Source of the DNA: JBFXDI01 sp050181295
GTDB lineage: Bacteria > Pseudomonadota > Alphaproteobacteria > Rhizobiales > Aestuariivirgaceae
Length of the DNA stretch: 19,839 nucleotides
Direction of reading: 5' to 3'
Assembly: GCA_050181295.1 (NCBI GenBank)
Contig: JBFXDI010000074.1
Location: forward strand, 1-19,839
The notes below the pieces were generated by a model. That model saw only the letters and a program-made list of their open reading frames with translations. It made no database searches and was not told the origin of the DNA. How positions within the stretch are numbered: position 1 is the first letter of the stretch; each line of letters starts with the position of its first letter. The position numbers and the translations under genes are program-made. Shown one piece after another: positions 1 through 7,787 of the stretch.

Positions 1-164
1 AGCCGGCGCGTGTAGAGCAGCGCCTCGACGCCCTTGACCGCGCGCAGGCCCTCGCGCTCCGCCTCCTCGAGCAGCGTGTTGGCGCGATCCATGGCATCCC
101 GCTCGCGGGCCCGCGAGCCCGTAGCCGCCTCTTCGATGATCTCGCCGTAAGAAAACTGATACAT
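1..164 (-). CDS. flaF: Flagellar biosynthesis regulator FlaF (N-terminal part, cut by window edge)
   Basis: FlaF is a small alphaproteobacterial cytoplasmic protein needed for flagellin synthesis or secretion; it usually acts with FlbT, which controls flagellin mRNA. About 54 codons are visible, beginning MYQFSYGEIIEEA and continuing into a charged helix with a run of R and E and then a segment around VEALLYTRRL, as expected for the family N terminus. The ATG at 164-162 gives the family start; an ATG 7 bases upstream is in another frame and gives no FlaF-like protein. It follows flgL by 10 bases, so it is very likely the fourth gene of the flgE-flgK-flgL-flaF unit. The 3' end lies outside the window; flbT is the expected next gene but cannot be seen. 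Confidence 0.9.
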   Translation of the reverse strand, partial: MYQFSYGEIIEEAATGSRARERDAMDRANTLLEEAEREGLRAVKGVEALLYTRR

Positions 165-174
165 CAGGCATCCC

Positions 175-1224
175 TTACAAGTAGTTCAAAAGGCTCAGGT
201 TCTGCAGGCGCCCCGTAAGGGCGTAGGAGGTCTCGATCTGGTTCAGGAGGGCACTGACGCGCGTGGCGGCCTCGTAGGGGTCGACGCCTTCCTGATCGTT
301 GATGCGGGTGGTGAGGATGTCGATCTGAAGCGACATCCTTTCGCTCGCGCGCGCGACCTGAGCCTGCACGGTGCCCACGTTGGCCTGGAGGCGGGTGAGC
401 TCGGACGTGGCCTCGCCGACGATGCGGAAGGCATTGTCGAGCACGGTGCGCGCGGTCTCGGCGTTGAGGTTTCCAAGGCCGAGGTCGGAGACCATGACGG
501 CGGCCTGGGCGAGCTTGCGGAACGCCGCTTCGTTGGCGTTGACCCCGACGTCGGCAAGCTCGTTCATCGAGATGCGGCTCCGGATATTCTGGTCCGACGC
601 CGAGGACCAGTCGGCGCTCCAGCCGGCTGCATCGAAGAGTCCGGCAAAGGTCGTGTCGAGAAAGGTCTGCATGTCGGCGGTCGAGATGCCGGCAGCCGCT
701 GGCGAATCCTGTGCGAAGCCGAAGGTCGCCATGAAGGCATCGGCCACCGCGGTCCGCGCCGGAGAGGTGGGGGTGGCATAGTAGTCCGTCACCGGCGCAA
801 CATCGGTGTTGATGCCCGCGAAGAGATGTTCGCTGCCCGTCGAGGCATTGAGCGCGCCGATCAGGGCGTCGAGCGTTGTCCGGGCACCCGGCTGAATGAC
901 GTCGGCGCCGATCTGGCTGCTGCGGCCGGCCATCAAGGACGACAGGAAGTCGTTGGCAGTCTCGAGCACCGACCCCAACGCATGCTGGGTGACATCCAGA
1001 CGGGCTCCGACCAAGCCGTTGGTGTCGACCATTCCCTCGAGGCGCGCGTGATCATAGCGGAGGGAAACCACCTGACCGGTGCGCTGGCCGAGCGACAGCC
1101 CCACATCGGCCAGCCGACCGGTCGTCGCTTCCTTCTGCGCGGTGACGAGATCACGCTGGAGGCGGAACAGCGTCTGCCGCGTGGCTTCGGTCATCGAAAG
1201 GGTGGAGAGCAGACTGGTCTTCAC
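175..1224 (-). CDS. flgL: Flagellar hook-associated protein 3 FlgL
   Basis: FlgL is the second hook-filament junction protein, exported through the flagellar type III apparatus and placed between FlgK and the filament. The predicted 349-residue protein has a flagellin-like N-terminal helical region (KTSLLSTLSMTEATRQTLF, then a heptad-rich stretch with TTGRLADVG) and a C-terminal helix (IETSYALTGRLQNLSLLNYL) that would pack against it. I chose the GTG at 1224-1222: homology begins at KTSLLST and no ATG lies nearby. The longer frame to 1278 would extend into flgK and adds only R/S-rich sequence unlike the family. It starts 4 bases after the flgK stop, so translation is probably coupled. The gene order flgK-flgL-flaF supports FlgL rather than a second flagellin. 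Confidence 0.93.
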   Translation of the reverse strand: MKTSLLSTLSMTEATRQTLFRLQRDLVTAQKEATTGRLADVGLSLGQRTGQVVSLRYDHARLEGMVDTNGLVGARLDVTQHALGSVLETANDFLSSLMAGRSSQIGADVIQPGARTTLDALIGALNASTGSEHLFAGINTDVAPVTDYYATPTSPARTAVADAFMATFGFAQDSPAAAGISTADMQTFLDTTFAGLFDAAGWSADWSSASDQNIRSRISMNELADVGVNANEAAFRKLAQAAVMVSDLGLGNLNAETARTVLDNAFRIVGEATSELTRLQANVGTVQAQVARASERMSLQIDILTTRINDQEGVDPYEAATRVSALLNQIETSYALTGRLQNLSLLNYL

Positions 1225-1228
1225 GGCG

Positions 1229-2704
1229 TCAGCCCACCGACTCGAGGAGGATCGCGAACATGGAGTCGATGGTCGCAATCAGCTTGGCGGAGGCCTGATA
1301 GGAGCGCTCGAGGTCCAGCATCAGCGTCATCTCCTCGTCGAGATTGACGCCGGTCGCTTTCGACAGGGCATCGTTGGCGCGTGTGAGAAGGGTGCCCCGG
1401 TAGTCGGCCTCCGAGGAGGAGGAAGAGCGCAGCTGCTCGAGCCAGCCAGAGGAGGAGGAGGCAAAGCCGGCAAGCGTCGCGGTCGCGCCCAGACCCGCGC
1501 CGGCGTCGAAGCCGCGCTGGGACGTGAGGTCCGTCAGGAGGCCGCGCAGACGCTCGGAGAACCCGGCGGCGCCTGTGGAGTTGTAGGTATAGGCAGGGTT
1601 TCCGGGATCGCCGATGCCTCCGTCACGGAGCAGCGAGGCGTTGCCGCCCTGGTTCGGATCGACCGAGGCCGCGATGCGGATGAGACCGGCTAGCCCGGTA
1701 TTGACGCTGCCGGCCGCCGGCATGGCCGGGGCGCCGGGCCAGGTAAAGAGGCCCGGAATGCCCGGCAGCGAAGGCGGTGTCCCCTGGTCGCTCTCAGCGA
1801 AGGTCTCGATCAGGCCGCGGGCGATCTCGTCGAGCTGCTTCTGGTAGGTGGGCGCCACTTCGTCTCGAAGCTGCGCGAGCCCAACAAGCGCGCCCGAGCG
1901 GAGGCCCATGGTGGCGCCCTGCCCCGTCACCTGCACGCCGTCGATGAAGACCGCGCTACCCTGGACGCCTGCCGTGAACAGGCTCGTCGGCTGCATGGTG
2001 ACCGAACGGGCCCTGCCGTCGAAAAGCGTGACGCCGCTGTCGGTGTAGACGGTGATGTCGTTGCCCGCGCGCTCCACGACGCGGATACCGAGCTCGTTGG
2101 AGAGCTGGCTCAGGATCTTGTCGCGCGCATCGAGGTTGTCGGTGATATCGGTGCGCTGGTTCGCGCCGGTGATAGCGGCGTTGACCGTCTCGAGCTGGCC
2201 GAGGAGGCTATTGATCCGGTCGACCGTAGTCGCCATGTCCGCATCCGCCTGGGCGCGCACACCCTGGACGGTGTCGGTAGCGACATTGAGGGCGTTAGCG
2301 AGGTCGCGCGCCGCGCCCACGGCGGAAGCGGCCACCGCAGCGTCGGACGGCGTCGTGGAATAGAGCTGCAGCGCGCTCGCAAGCTTGCCTATGGCCGCGG
2401 CGGGCGAGGCGTCGTCCTCGGGATCGCCCACGGTCTGCGACAGGAACTGGAGACCCGAAAGAAGCGAGCCGTACATCGCCGCGGCTGAAGAGGCGCCCAG
2501 CGCCTTCGTGAAGAGTGCCTGATTGGCGGTGCGCGCGATCGAGGCAATGTGTACGCCGCCCGTCTCCAGGCTCGCCAAGTTGGCGCTCTTGCGCCGGTAG
2601 TTCGGATCGTTGACGTTGGCGATGTTGCGGGAGACGACCTCGGTCTGACCCGAGGCGACGGCAAGCGAAGAGCGCGCGATATTGAGTCCCGCCGAGAGGC
2701 TCAT
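1229..2704 (-). CDS. flgK: Flagellar hook-associated protein 1 FlgK
   Basis: FlgK is the first hook-filament junction protein, exported and placed on the distal end of the hook. The 491-residue protein begins with the rod/hook N-terminal signature (SLSAGLNIARSSLAV, then SRNIANVNDPNYRRKSA at about residues 26-42). It ends with the paired C-terminal helix (LDLERSYQASAKLIATIDSMF) found in this family. Length fits rhizobial FlgK. The ATG at 2704-2702 is used; a TTG codon directly before it could also start, adding one residue. No strong Shine-Dalgarno sequence is visible. It lies 33 bases after flgE and 4 bases before flgL, within the hook operon. Confidence 0.94.
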   Translation of the reverse strand: MSLSAGLNIARSSLAVASGQTEVVSRNIANVNDPNYRRKSANLASLETGGVHIASIARTANQALFTKALGASSAAAMYGSLLSGLQFLSQTVGDPEDDASPAAAIGKLASALQLYSTTPSDAAVAASAVGAARDLANALNVATDTVQGVRAQADADMATTVDRINSLLGQLETVNAAITGANQRTDITDNLDARDKILSQLSNELGIRVVERAGNDITVYTDSGVTLFDGRARSVTMQPTSLFTAGVQGSAVFIDGVQVTGQGATMGLRSGALVGLAQLRDEVAPTYQKQLDEIARGLIETFAESDQGTPPSLPGIPGLFTWPGAPAMPAAGSVNTGLAGLIRIAASVDPNQGGNASLLRDGGIGDPGNPAYTYNSTGAAGFSERLRGLLTDLTSQRGFDAGAGLGATATLAGFASSSSGWLEQLRSSSSSEADYRGTLLTRANDALSKATGVNLDEEMTLMLDLERSYQASAKLIATIDSMFAILLESVG

Positions 2705-2737
2705 CAAGGTTCACTCGAAAACAAGGCGCGAGGCCGG

Positions 2738-3994
2738 CTACCGCTTCAGGTTGACGATGACGTCCATGAGCTCGGCGCCGGACTGGAAGACCTTCGAGTT
2801 GGCGGCAAAGCCGCGCTGGGCGTCGATCATGGTGGTGAGCTCGGTCGCCATGTCGACGGTCGACTGCTCCAGCGATCCCGACACGACATCGCCGAAGCCG
2901 CCAGCGCCCGCGACACCGAGCTGCACGTCACCGGAAGTGGCCGAGACGGAGTAGACGTTGCCCGCGACACTGTTCAGGTTGTCGGGGCTCGGCACATTGG
3001 CGAGCGGGATCCGATAGACGGGCACGCGCGCGCCGTTTTCGTACACAGCATAGATGGTCCCGTCGCGCGTGATGTCGACCGAATCGACGCCAACCGGCGC
3101 CGTGCCGTTCACGGGCGATTCGAAGACGGTGTAGTCGGCCGCAAGCTGCGAAGAGCCCGTGAAATCGAGGGTGAGCGTCTGGCCGTTCGGGATCGGAATA
3201 TCAACCGACGATGCGCTCGCAGAGGTGAGGTTGCCGGTCGCCGGATCGAAGGCGAGTGTTTCCGTCGCGAGCGGACCGGAAGCGTAGGGGAAGCCGCCGC
3301 CCGCCGCCGCGTCAGCCTTGTTGAAGACCGACACTTCCCAGGTGTTGTCGGCCGTCTTGGTGGAATAGACGTCGAGCAGCACCTCGTTGCCGAGATTGTC
3401 ATAGGCGATGAGGGACGTCTTGGCCGTGAAGACCGCGCCACCCTGCGAGGGCCGGTCGGCCAGCGCGACCGCATCGGCATTGGACGGCAGGTTCACGCGC
3501 AGCTTGCCGGCGGTCGAGGCTTCGGCCCGCATGGCGAGCTGCGAAAGGTTGACCACTTCCAGACCCGAGTAGCCGTTGGCCACGACATCGGGCGTCTGGC
3601 CGTTGGTGATCGGCAGGCCCATCAGATAATAGCCGCCGGCATTGACGAGGTTGCCGGCGCTGTCGGGAACGAAGGAGCCTGCCCGCGAGAGATAGGACGT
3701 GCCGCTCTGGTCGGTGACGACGAAGAACCCGTTGCCGCTGATCGCCAGATCGGTGATCGAGGTCGTCGCCTGCAGTCCGCCCTGCTCGCTGATGGCGTTG
3801 CGGACATGGGTGTTGACGCTGCCGGAATTGTATTGGCCGGATCCCGACGGCAGGAGAAGCGAGGAAAACTCCGCCGAAGCGCGCTTGTAGCCCGTCGTGT
3901 TCGAATTGGCGATGTTGTCGGCGACCGTCGAGAGCCGGTTGGCCTGGGCGGCCATGCCGGATGTGCTGGTTCGCATCACGCCATAAAGGCTCAT
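2738..3994 (-). CDS. flgE: Flagellar hook protein FlgE
   Basis: FlgE polymerises into the hook, the universal joint outside the outer membrane, after export by the flagellar type III system. The 418-residue protein has the rod/hook N-terminal motif DNIANSNTTGYKR at residues 27-38 and the C-terminal motif IDAQRGFAANSKVFQ near residue 393. Between them lies a long FlgE-type central part, including ISGNGFFVV. Size and the following flgK-flgL identify it as FlgE rather than FlgF or FlgG. A strong AGGAGG ribosome site at 4007-4002 lies 7 bases before the ATG at 3994. This is the first gene of flgE-flgK-flgL-flaF; 136 bases separate it from ftcR, enough for its own promoter. Confidence 0.96.
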   Translation of the reverse strand: MSLYGVMRTSTSGMAAQANRLSTVADNIANSNTTGYKRASAEFSSLLLPSGSGQYNSGSVNTHVRNAISEQGGLQATTSITDLAISGNGFFVVTDQSGTSYLSRAGSFVPDSAGNLVNAGGYYLMGLPITNGQTPDVVANGYSGLEVVNLSQLAMRAEASTAGKLRVNLPSNADAVALADRPSQGGAVFTAKTSLIAYDNLGNEVLLDVYSTKTADNTWEVSVFNKADAAAGGGFPYASGPLATETLAFDPATGNLTSASASSVDIPIPNGQTLTLDFTGSSQLAADYTVFESPVNGTAPVGVDSVDITRDGTIYAVYENGARVPVYRIPLANVPSPDNLNSVAGNVYSVSATSGDVQLGVAGAGGFGDVVSGSLEQSTVDMATELTTMIDAQRGFAANSKVFQSGAELMDVIVNLKR

Positions 3995-4130
3995 GGGTGG
4001 CCCTCCTGCTTCGGCCCCATCCCCGGATCACGACGCATCCGGACCCGGGCGATCCGTCGACATCGTGCTCCACTAGACGCGACGTAACTTGCGCGAGGCT
4101 GGGTTCGGCGACGGTGCACGGGCGCCCCTT
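3995..4130 (-). promoter_or_regulatory. ftcR-flgE intergenic region, probable flgE leader
   Basis: This 136-base gap separates the regulator from the hook operon. The right part is the ftcR 3' flank and the left end carries the strong flgE ribosome site. An inverted repeat, CCGGAT at 4023-4028 and ATCCGG at 4037-4042 with an 8-base loop, could form a hairpin in the flgE leader. It lacks a following T-run, so it is not a convincing terminator. I see no confident -35/-10 pair and no copy of the palindrome found upstream of fliF and flagellin. A promoter here is inferred from the spacing and the functional break. Confidence 0.4.
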
Positions 4131-4889
4131 TCAGGCGGCAATCTCCAGCGCACGGACGGAATGATCATCGAGGCAGGTCTCGGGCTCGTCGGCGCAATCG
4201 AGGGCGGCCAGTCCGAGCGGCTCGTGGCCGAGGCGATAGCCGAGATACCGCTTCGATTCGACAGGATCGTAACCGAGCCGGCTGCGAAGCTTCTTGCGAA
4301 GCTTGCTGATGTGGCTCTCGATCACGCTTTCCTGCACGTCTTCATCGAAGATGCCGTAGATCGAACTGAAGATCTGCGACTTGCTGACCAGCCTGCCCTT
4401 GCAGGAGACCAAGTATTCGAGGATGCGCCGCTCGCGCCGGGGAAGGAGCAGCGGCTCGCCCCGCACCAGCGGATCGCGGCCATCGGAGAAGACGCGGATC
4501 TCGCCGACGTCGGTATGATCGGACGCGCTCTCCTGACGCCGCCTGATGGCTCCGACGCGCGCCAGTATCTCGCGCACATGCACGGGCTTGCGGACGACAT
4601 CGTCGGCGCCGGCGGCGAACAGCTTCAGGGTGTTCTCCAGCCCATGCGCGTCGTTCAACGCTATCACGGGCGCCCTGGAGCGCCCGCGGATCAGCCGGGG
4701 GTAGCTTTCCCTCTCCTCGCAGTCGCCGAGAAGAAACGCCTCCACAGCCGCCAGGTCGCGATCCGCGACGGTGCCCACCCATGCCCTGAAGTCGGCCGGG
4801 ACAAAGCCGACGGAGGACACACCCTCGCGCACGAAGCCTGATCCATAGCTGCTGGTAACAATGTCGCGCTCATCGACAATGACAATCAT
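4131..4889 (-). CDS. ftcR: OmpR-family flagellar master regulator FtcR/Rem
   Basis: Rem (Sinorhizobium) and FtcR (Brucella) are orphan response regulators that activate flagellar genes. The 252-residue protein has a degenerate receiver domain (about 1-118) and a C-terminal winged-helix DNA-binding domain (LPRRERRILEYLV through ESHISKLRKKLRSRLG to SKRYLGYRL). The acidic pair is D6-E7 and the conserved lysine is K101 (VVRKPVHVREIL). The position expected to hold the phosphorylated aspartate is glutamate, E50, in DLAAVEAFLLG. I chose the ATG at 4889 because family members begin MIVVVDER or similar. An ATG at 4901, better spaced from GAGGG, or a TTG at 4904 would add 4-5 residues. It has its own AT-rich control region and sits between the fliK-transglycosylase end and flgE, its place in related genomes. 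A C-terminal tail of about 30 residues after GYRLG is unlike the short ending I recall for Brucella FtcR. Confidence 0.92.
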   Translation of the reverse strand: MIVIVDERDIVTSSYGSGFVREGVSSVGFVPADFRAWVGTVADRDLAAVEAFLLGDCEERESYPRLIRGRSRAPVIALNDAHGLENTLKLFAAGADDVVRKPVHVREILARVGAIRRRQESASDHTDVGEIRVFSDGRDPLVRGEPLLLPRRERRILEYLVSCKGRLVSKSQIFSSIYGIFDEDVQESVIESHISKLRKKLRSRLGYDPVESKRYLGYRLGHEPLGLAALDCADEPETCLDDHSVRALEIAA

Positions 4890-4901
4890 CGGTTGCCCCA
4901 T

Positions 4902-5093
4902 CAAGAACCCTCGCCCAACGCGAAAATCCCCGATTATGGTTAACCGTTAGTGAATATTTTCTGCAAAGCGTCTCATAACTGAACTTTCAGCGCAGGGGAT
5001 GAGAGCTGGCGTCTAAGATCAACTTATTGAAATAGCTTATAATTAATAGGCCGCGCGGCTATCACCTGAGACATCCTGTCCCGACGTAAAAAA
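4902..5093 (-). promoter_or_regulatory. AT-rich control region upstream of ftcR
   Basis: The ~190 bases before ftcR are clearly richer in A and T than the coding sequence, especially 4921-5050, as expected for a promoter region. At 4940-4954 the plus strand reads TTAA, seven bases, TGAA. On the minus strand this is TTCA-N7-TTAA followed by CC, one mismatch from the TTAA-N7-TTAA box bound by the alphaproteobacterial cell-cycle regulator CtrA. I could not assign a convincing -35/-10 pair. Input from VisNR or MucR, known for rem in Sinorhizobium, cannot be tested from the sequence. Confidence 0.5.
5046..5062 (-). terminator. Possible weak terminator after the transglycosylase gene
   Basis: The palindrome GCCGCGCGGC at 5050-5059, extended by ATAG and TAT arms, can fold on the minus strand into a six-pair stem with one bulge and a GCGC loop. 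An AT-rich stretch (TAATTATAAG) follows. It lies about 32 bases after the transglycosylase stop. There is no true T-run, so termination is only a possibility. Confidence 0.25.
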
Positions 5094-5648
5094 TTAACGG
5101 CAGAAATTCCGCGCTTCCGGAGTCCAGGTTCCAAATCCCGTCGCCACCATGTTGACGATCACCGCGCAGACATAGCGTTTCTGGGCGGGGTTGTTGTTCG
5201 GCCCGGCGTGATAGCGGGCGACCGCCATCGTCCAGTTGCCCTCCTTCGCCCGCAGCCGTTTCAAGAAGCGCGCCGCGTAGTCGACATTGCGGTGAGGGTC
5301 GAGCATGTCCTCGATCGTCGCGAAATGCGAGGCATGGTAGTGGTGGTTGATCTGCATGCAGCCGAGGTCGATGAGCTTGCGGCCCTGGGCGCGGGCGCGT
5401 TCGAAACGGCGGATGGCGTCATCGCGGCTCGTGCCGAACTCCGCCTTGCCCTCGACATTGAGCGCGTAAGGCTGAAGCGAACCCTTGCGGCCGGTCTCGG
5501 TAAGACCCACGGCATAGAGCACGCCGAGCGGCACATCATAGGCCTGGGCGGCGCGGATCATCTCGCGCTCGCAGAGATTCGGGGCGGCCTGCGCGAGGCT
5601 CGCGCCCGCGCTAAAGATAGATGCCGCGATGGCTATCCGGCTCGCCAT
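5094..5648 (-). CDS. Flagellum-associated lytic transglycosylase (SLT fold)
   Basis: This probably cleaves peptidoglycan glycan strands in the periplasm so that the rod can pass the cell wall. Many alphaproteobacteria lack the muramidase half of FlgJ and use a separate SLT enzyme, for example SltF of Rhodobacter. The 184-residue product begins with a signal peptide (hydrophobic to about residue 19, ending SLAQA). It shows the three SLT motifs: a probable catalytic glutamate E51 in GLTETG, GCMQIN at 96-101, and ARYHAGPNNN at 144-153. The start at 5648 gives a clean signal peptide but places the first 38 bases inside the end of fliK. A GTG at 5663 is a weaker alternative. Longer starts add an R/S-rich stretch that is only the fliK shadow frame. 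Confidence 0.87.
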   Translation of the reverse strand: MASRIAIAASIFSAGASLAQAAPNLCEREMIRAAQAYDVPLGVLYAVGLTETGRKGSLQPYALNVEGKAEFGTSRDDAIRRFERARAQGRKLIDLGCMQINHHYHASHFATIEDMLDPHRNVDYAARFLKRLRAKEGNWTMAVARYHAGPNNNPAQKRYVCAVIVNMVATGFGTWTPEARNFCR

Positions 5649-6603
5649 TCGTTTCCCGCTCACCCTGCGCCCTCCTGACACGCTGCCTCTCCTCGCCCGC
5701 GGCCGGCCGCTGCTCGACCGCCCGGCCGACGCCGCGCTGTGCGTCCGCTTGCGCAGACCTGGCAACCGCCGCCACGACCTCCGCGCCAAGCGGATTCATC
5801 TCCCGCACAAGAACATCGGCGTCCTCGAACCCCTGCCCTCCCGCCCGCAGCGCCTGGCCAAGCGATTCGCGATGCGCTTCGAGCCATTGGACCGTTTCGG
5901 GCTGCGTGGCCGCGATGCTCACTTCCAGCCGTCCGGCAATGATGCGCATGCTGACGTGCAGAACCCCGAGATCCGCGGGCCGGAGCTCGATCTTCAGGAC
6001 ACGGACAGGACTCGCAGGCCCGGTTCCGGATGCCGACCCCGCAGCGGGCCGGATCTCGGCGGCCTCAACAGTCGGAGGCAGTTCCGCCCTCACGCCACCA
6101 GCCGGCAGCGCCTCGGCCATGCGCGCAGCCAGCGGCGCCACGGCACGCGGCAAGGCCACAGGATCATGATGCGTCTCGACCCGTATGTCCGCAACGATCG
6201 AGGCCGAACGCCCCGCATCCGAAGGCTGCGCGTCGCGGCGGCTCCGCTCAGGTGTCCGGTCCTCGCGGGCAGGATCCAGGTCAAGCGGCGACTCCTCCCG
6301 GAAGGCGGGCGCCAAGGCATTCGTTTCGGCCCGCTCCGCTGGATCAACGGAGGAGGCGTTCGGCGCAAATCGCTGGGCCGCAGCAAGCAGGGACAGTTCC
6401 GGCAACGCCGCCGCGACTTGAAGCCTTTGTTCCGGTCCGGGCATTGCGACGGCCTCGTCGTCGCGGCCCGGCACGGCCGGGCGACCGAGCAGGGAGCCAA
6501 AATCCATGGCACCGGCTTCGTCCGTCGCACGGGGAGACGTCGCGTGCCGCTTCAACAGATCGATTGCCTGACGCGCAAAGGAGAGCGCCACGGAACCGCT
6601 CAT
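5611..6603 (-). CDS. fliK: Flagellar hook-length control protein FliK
   Basis: FliK measures hook length and switches export from hook to filament subunits; in rhizobia the gene was first called motD. The 330-residue protein has a long low-complexity N-terminal part rich in A, P, R and E (about 1-195). A C-terminal Flg_hook domain follows at about 198-270, with VRVLKIELRPADLGVLHVSM then GRLEVSIAA and VQWLEAHRESLGQALRAGG. The tail after 275 is charged and probably disordered. The start ATG at 6603 overlaps the motC stop as ATGA, and the end overlaps the transglycosylase start by 38 bases. The position immediately after motC is the usual rhizobial one and strongly supports the call despite poor conservation of the first half. 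Confidence 0.9.
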   Translation of the reverse strand: MSGSVALSFARQAIDLLKRHATSPRATDEAGAMDFGSLLGRPAVPGRDDEAVAMPGPEQRLQVAAALPELSLLAAAQRFAPNASSVDPAERAETNALAPAFREESPLDLDPAREDRTPERSRRDAQPSDAGRSASIVADIRVETHHDPVALPRAVAPLAARMAEALPAGGVRAELPPTVEAAEIRPAAGSASGTGPASPVRVLKIELRPADLGVLHVSMRIIAGRLEVSIAATQPETVQWLEAHRESLGQALRAGGQGFEDADVLVREMNPLGAEVVAAVARSAQADAQRGVGRAVEQRPAAGEERQRVRRAQGERETNGEPDSHRGIYL

Positions 6604-7787
6604 GGCTCGATCTCCTTCAAAAGCGTCTCCGCCCTGGTCATGGCCTCCCGGGCGCGGAGCACGGCGGGCGGAGCAGCCTCGGCGTCGTTGTCGGCCGCCT
6701 TGCGGGCGTGCAAAAGCGGCGATGGCGCGGATGTCGAAGCAGGAGCCGGAGGCCGCCGGATCTCGGTTGCGAGCTTGAGGCTCTGCTCCAGAAGGCGCGC
6801 ATCCGTATGGTCGAGCCGCGCCGCGTCCATGCCGCGCAGCGTGCGCAACGATTCCTCGTAGCGGTCGCCCACGATGCCGATGGCCGCGCTGTAGAGGCGG
6901 GCTCGCGCATCTTCCACGCTCGCCTTGTCGGAGACCCTCTCGGCCTCGGTCGAGGCAAAGTCGGCGATCCGCTGCGCGCCCGCCGCAACGGCGAGCCGGG
7001 CAATCCGCAGATAGAGCTCGCGCTGCTCCTCGAGCGGCAGGCGGTCGATGGCGTTGCGAAGCTGGGAGAGACGTCCGGGCCCCGATGAATAGTCGAGCCG
7101 CACCACAGTGGTTGCGAACTGCTCGCGGAAGGTCTCCGCGTAGAGCGACCTGCCGAAGCGGTCCATGTACTGGCGCGCGAGCCGCTCGAAGCCCTCAAGA
7201 TCGCCGTCATGGGCGAGAATGAGGCACTGACGCCTGAGCGCCGCCTCCTCCACCAGCGTGCCCGGCATGAGCAGCCGCGCGAGCTGAAGATAGGGAATGG
7301 CTTTCTTAGGCTGCTCGTCGCTGACGAGCGTCGACTGCACGAGCGCCACATGCCCGGCAAGGCTCGGGGTCAGGTCGCGCGCGTCGATCTTCCCGAGGAG
7401 AGCAAGCGCTTCCGCCTTGCGGCCCTCGGCATAGGCGAGGGCCCCCTTCGCAAGCTCGAGCCGACCGTCGGGAATGTCGCCGCGATCGACCAACGATTTC
7501 AGTGTTCTAGGGTCACCACCGCTCAGCACGTAAACGATCACTGCGGAAACGTTGCGAGGCTCTTTCCAGATATCGCGCTCCATGGCGAGAAAGCGCCCGG
7601 CCATGTAGGTCACGAGCTTGCGTTGCACGGCGCTAGCCGAGGTGTTTCCACGCGCGATGCCCTCCTGCAGCATCTGCAGCGTGCGCACCATCTCGAATGG
7701 CTGCTGGGCCTCGATCTCGGCGCGGAGCGGCAGGCTCAGGACCGACACCAGCGCCGAGGAAAGAGCGAGTGCGCGGAGCATCCTCAT
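6600..7787 (-). CDS. motC: Periplasmic motility protein MotC
   Basis: MotC is a periplasmic protein known from rhizobia that is thought to bind the periplasmic part of MotB and help open or stabilise the stator; MotE is its dedicated chaperone. The 395-residue product has a signal peptide (MRMLRALALSSALVSVLSLPLRA). A helical, repeat-like body follows, for example SLVDRGDIPDGRLELAKGAL and KKAIPYLQLARLLMPG, resembling TPR-type packing. The tail after about 340 is rich in A and P. It overlaps motB upstream and fliK downstream by ATGA, so the three are translationally coupled. The presence of motE in the upstream operon supports the assignment. Confidence 0.9.
   Translation of the reverse strand: MRMLRALALSSALVSVLSLPLRAEIEAQQPFEMVRTLQMLQEGIARGNTSASAVQRKLVTYMAGRFLAMERDIWKEPRNVSAVIVYVLSGGDPRTLKSLVDRGDIPDGRLELAKGALAYAEGRKAEALALLGKIDARDLTPSLAGHVALVQSTLVSDEQPKKAIPYLQLARLLMPGTLVEEAALRRQCLILAHDGDLEGFERLARQYMDRFGRSLYAETFREQFATTVVRLDYSSGPGRLSQLRNAIDRLPLEEQRELYLRIARLAVAAGAQRIADFASTEAERVSDKASVEDARARLYSAAIGIVGDRYEESLRTLRGMDAARLDHTDARLLEQSLKLATEIRRPPAPASTSAPSPLLHARKAADNDAEAAPPAVLRAREAMTRAETLLKEIEP

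Noticed and set aside
4023..4042. Inverted repeat CCGGAT/ATCCGG as a terminator for ftcR
   Set aside because: Short stem, eight-base loop and no T-run; it may be only a leader structure for flgE.
2549..4087. Long plus-strand open frame (about 512 codons) opposite flgK and flgE
   Set aside because: It lies antisense to two clear genes, is rich in R, G, D and H as expected of a high-GC shadow frame, and shows no recognisable domain.
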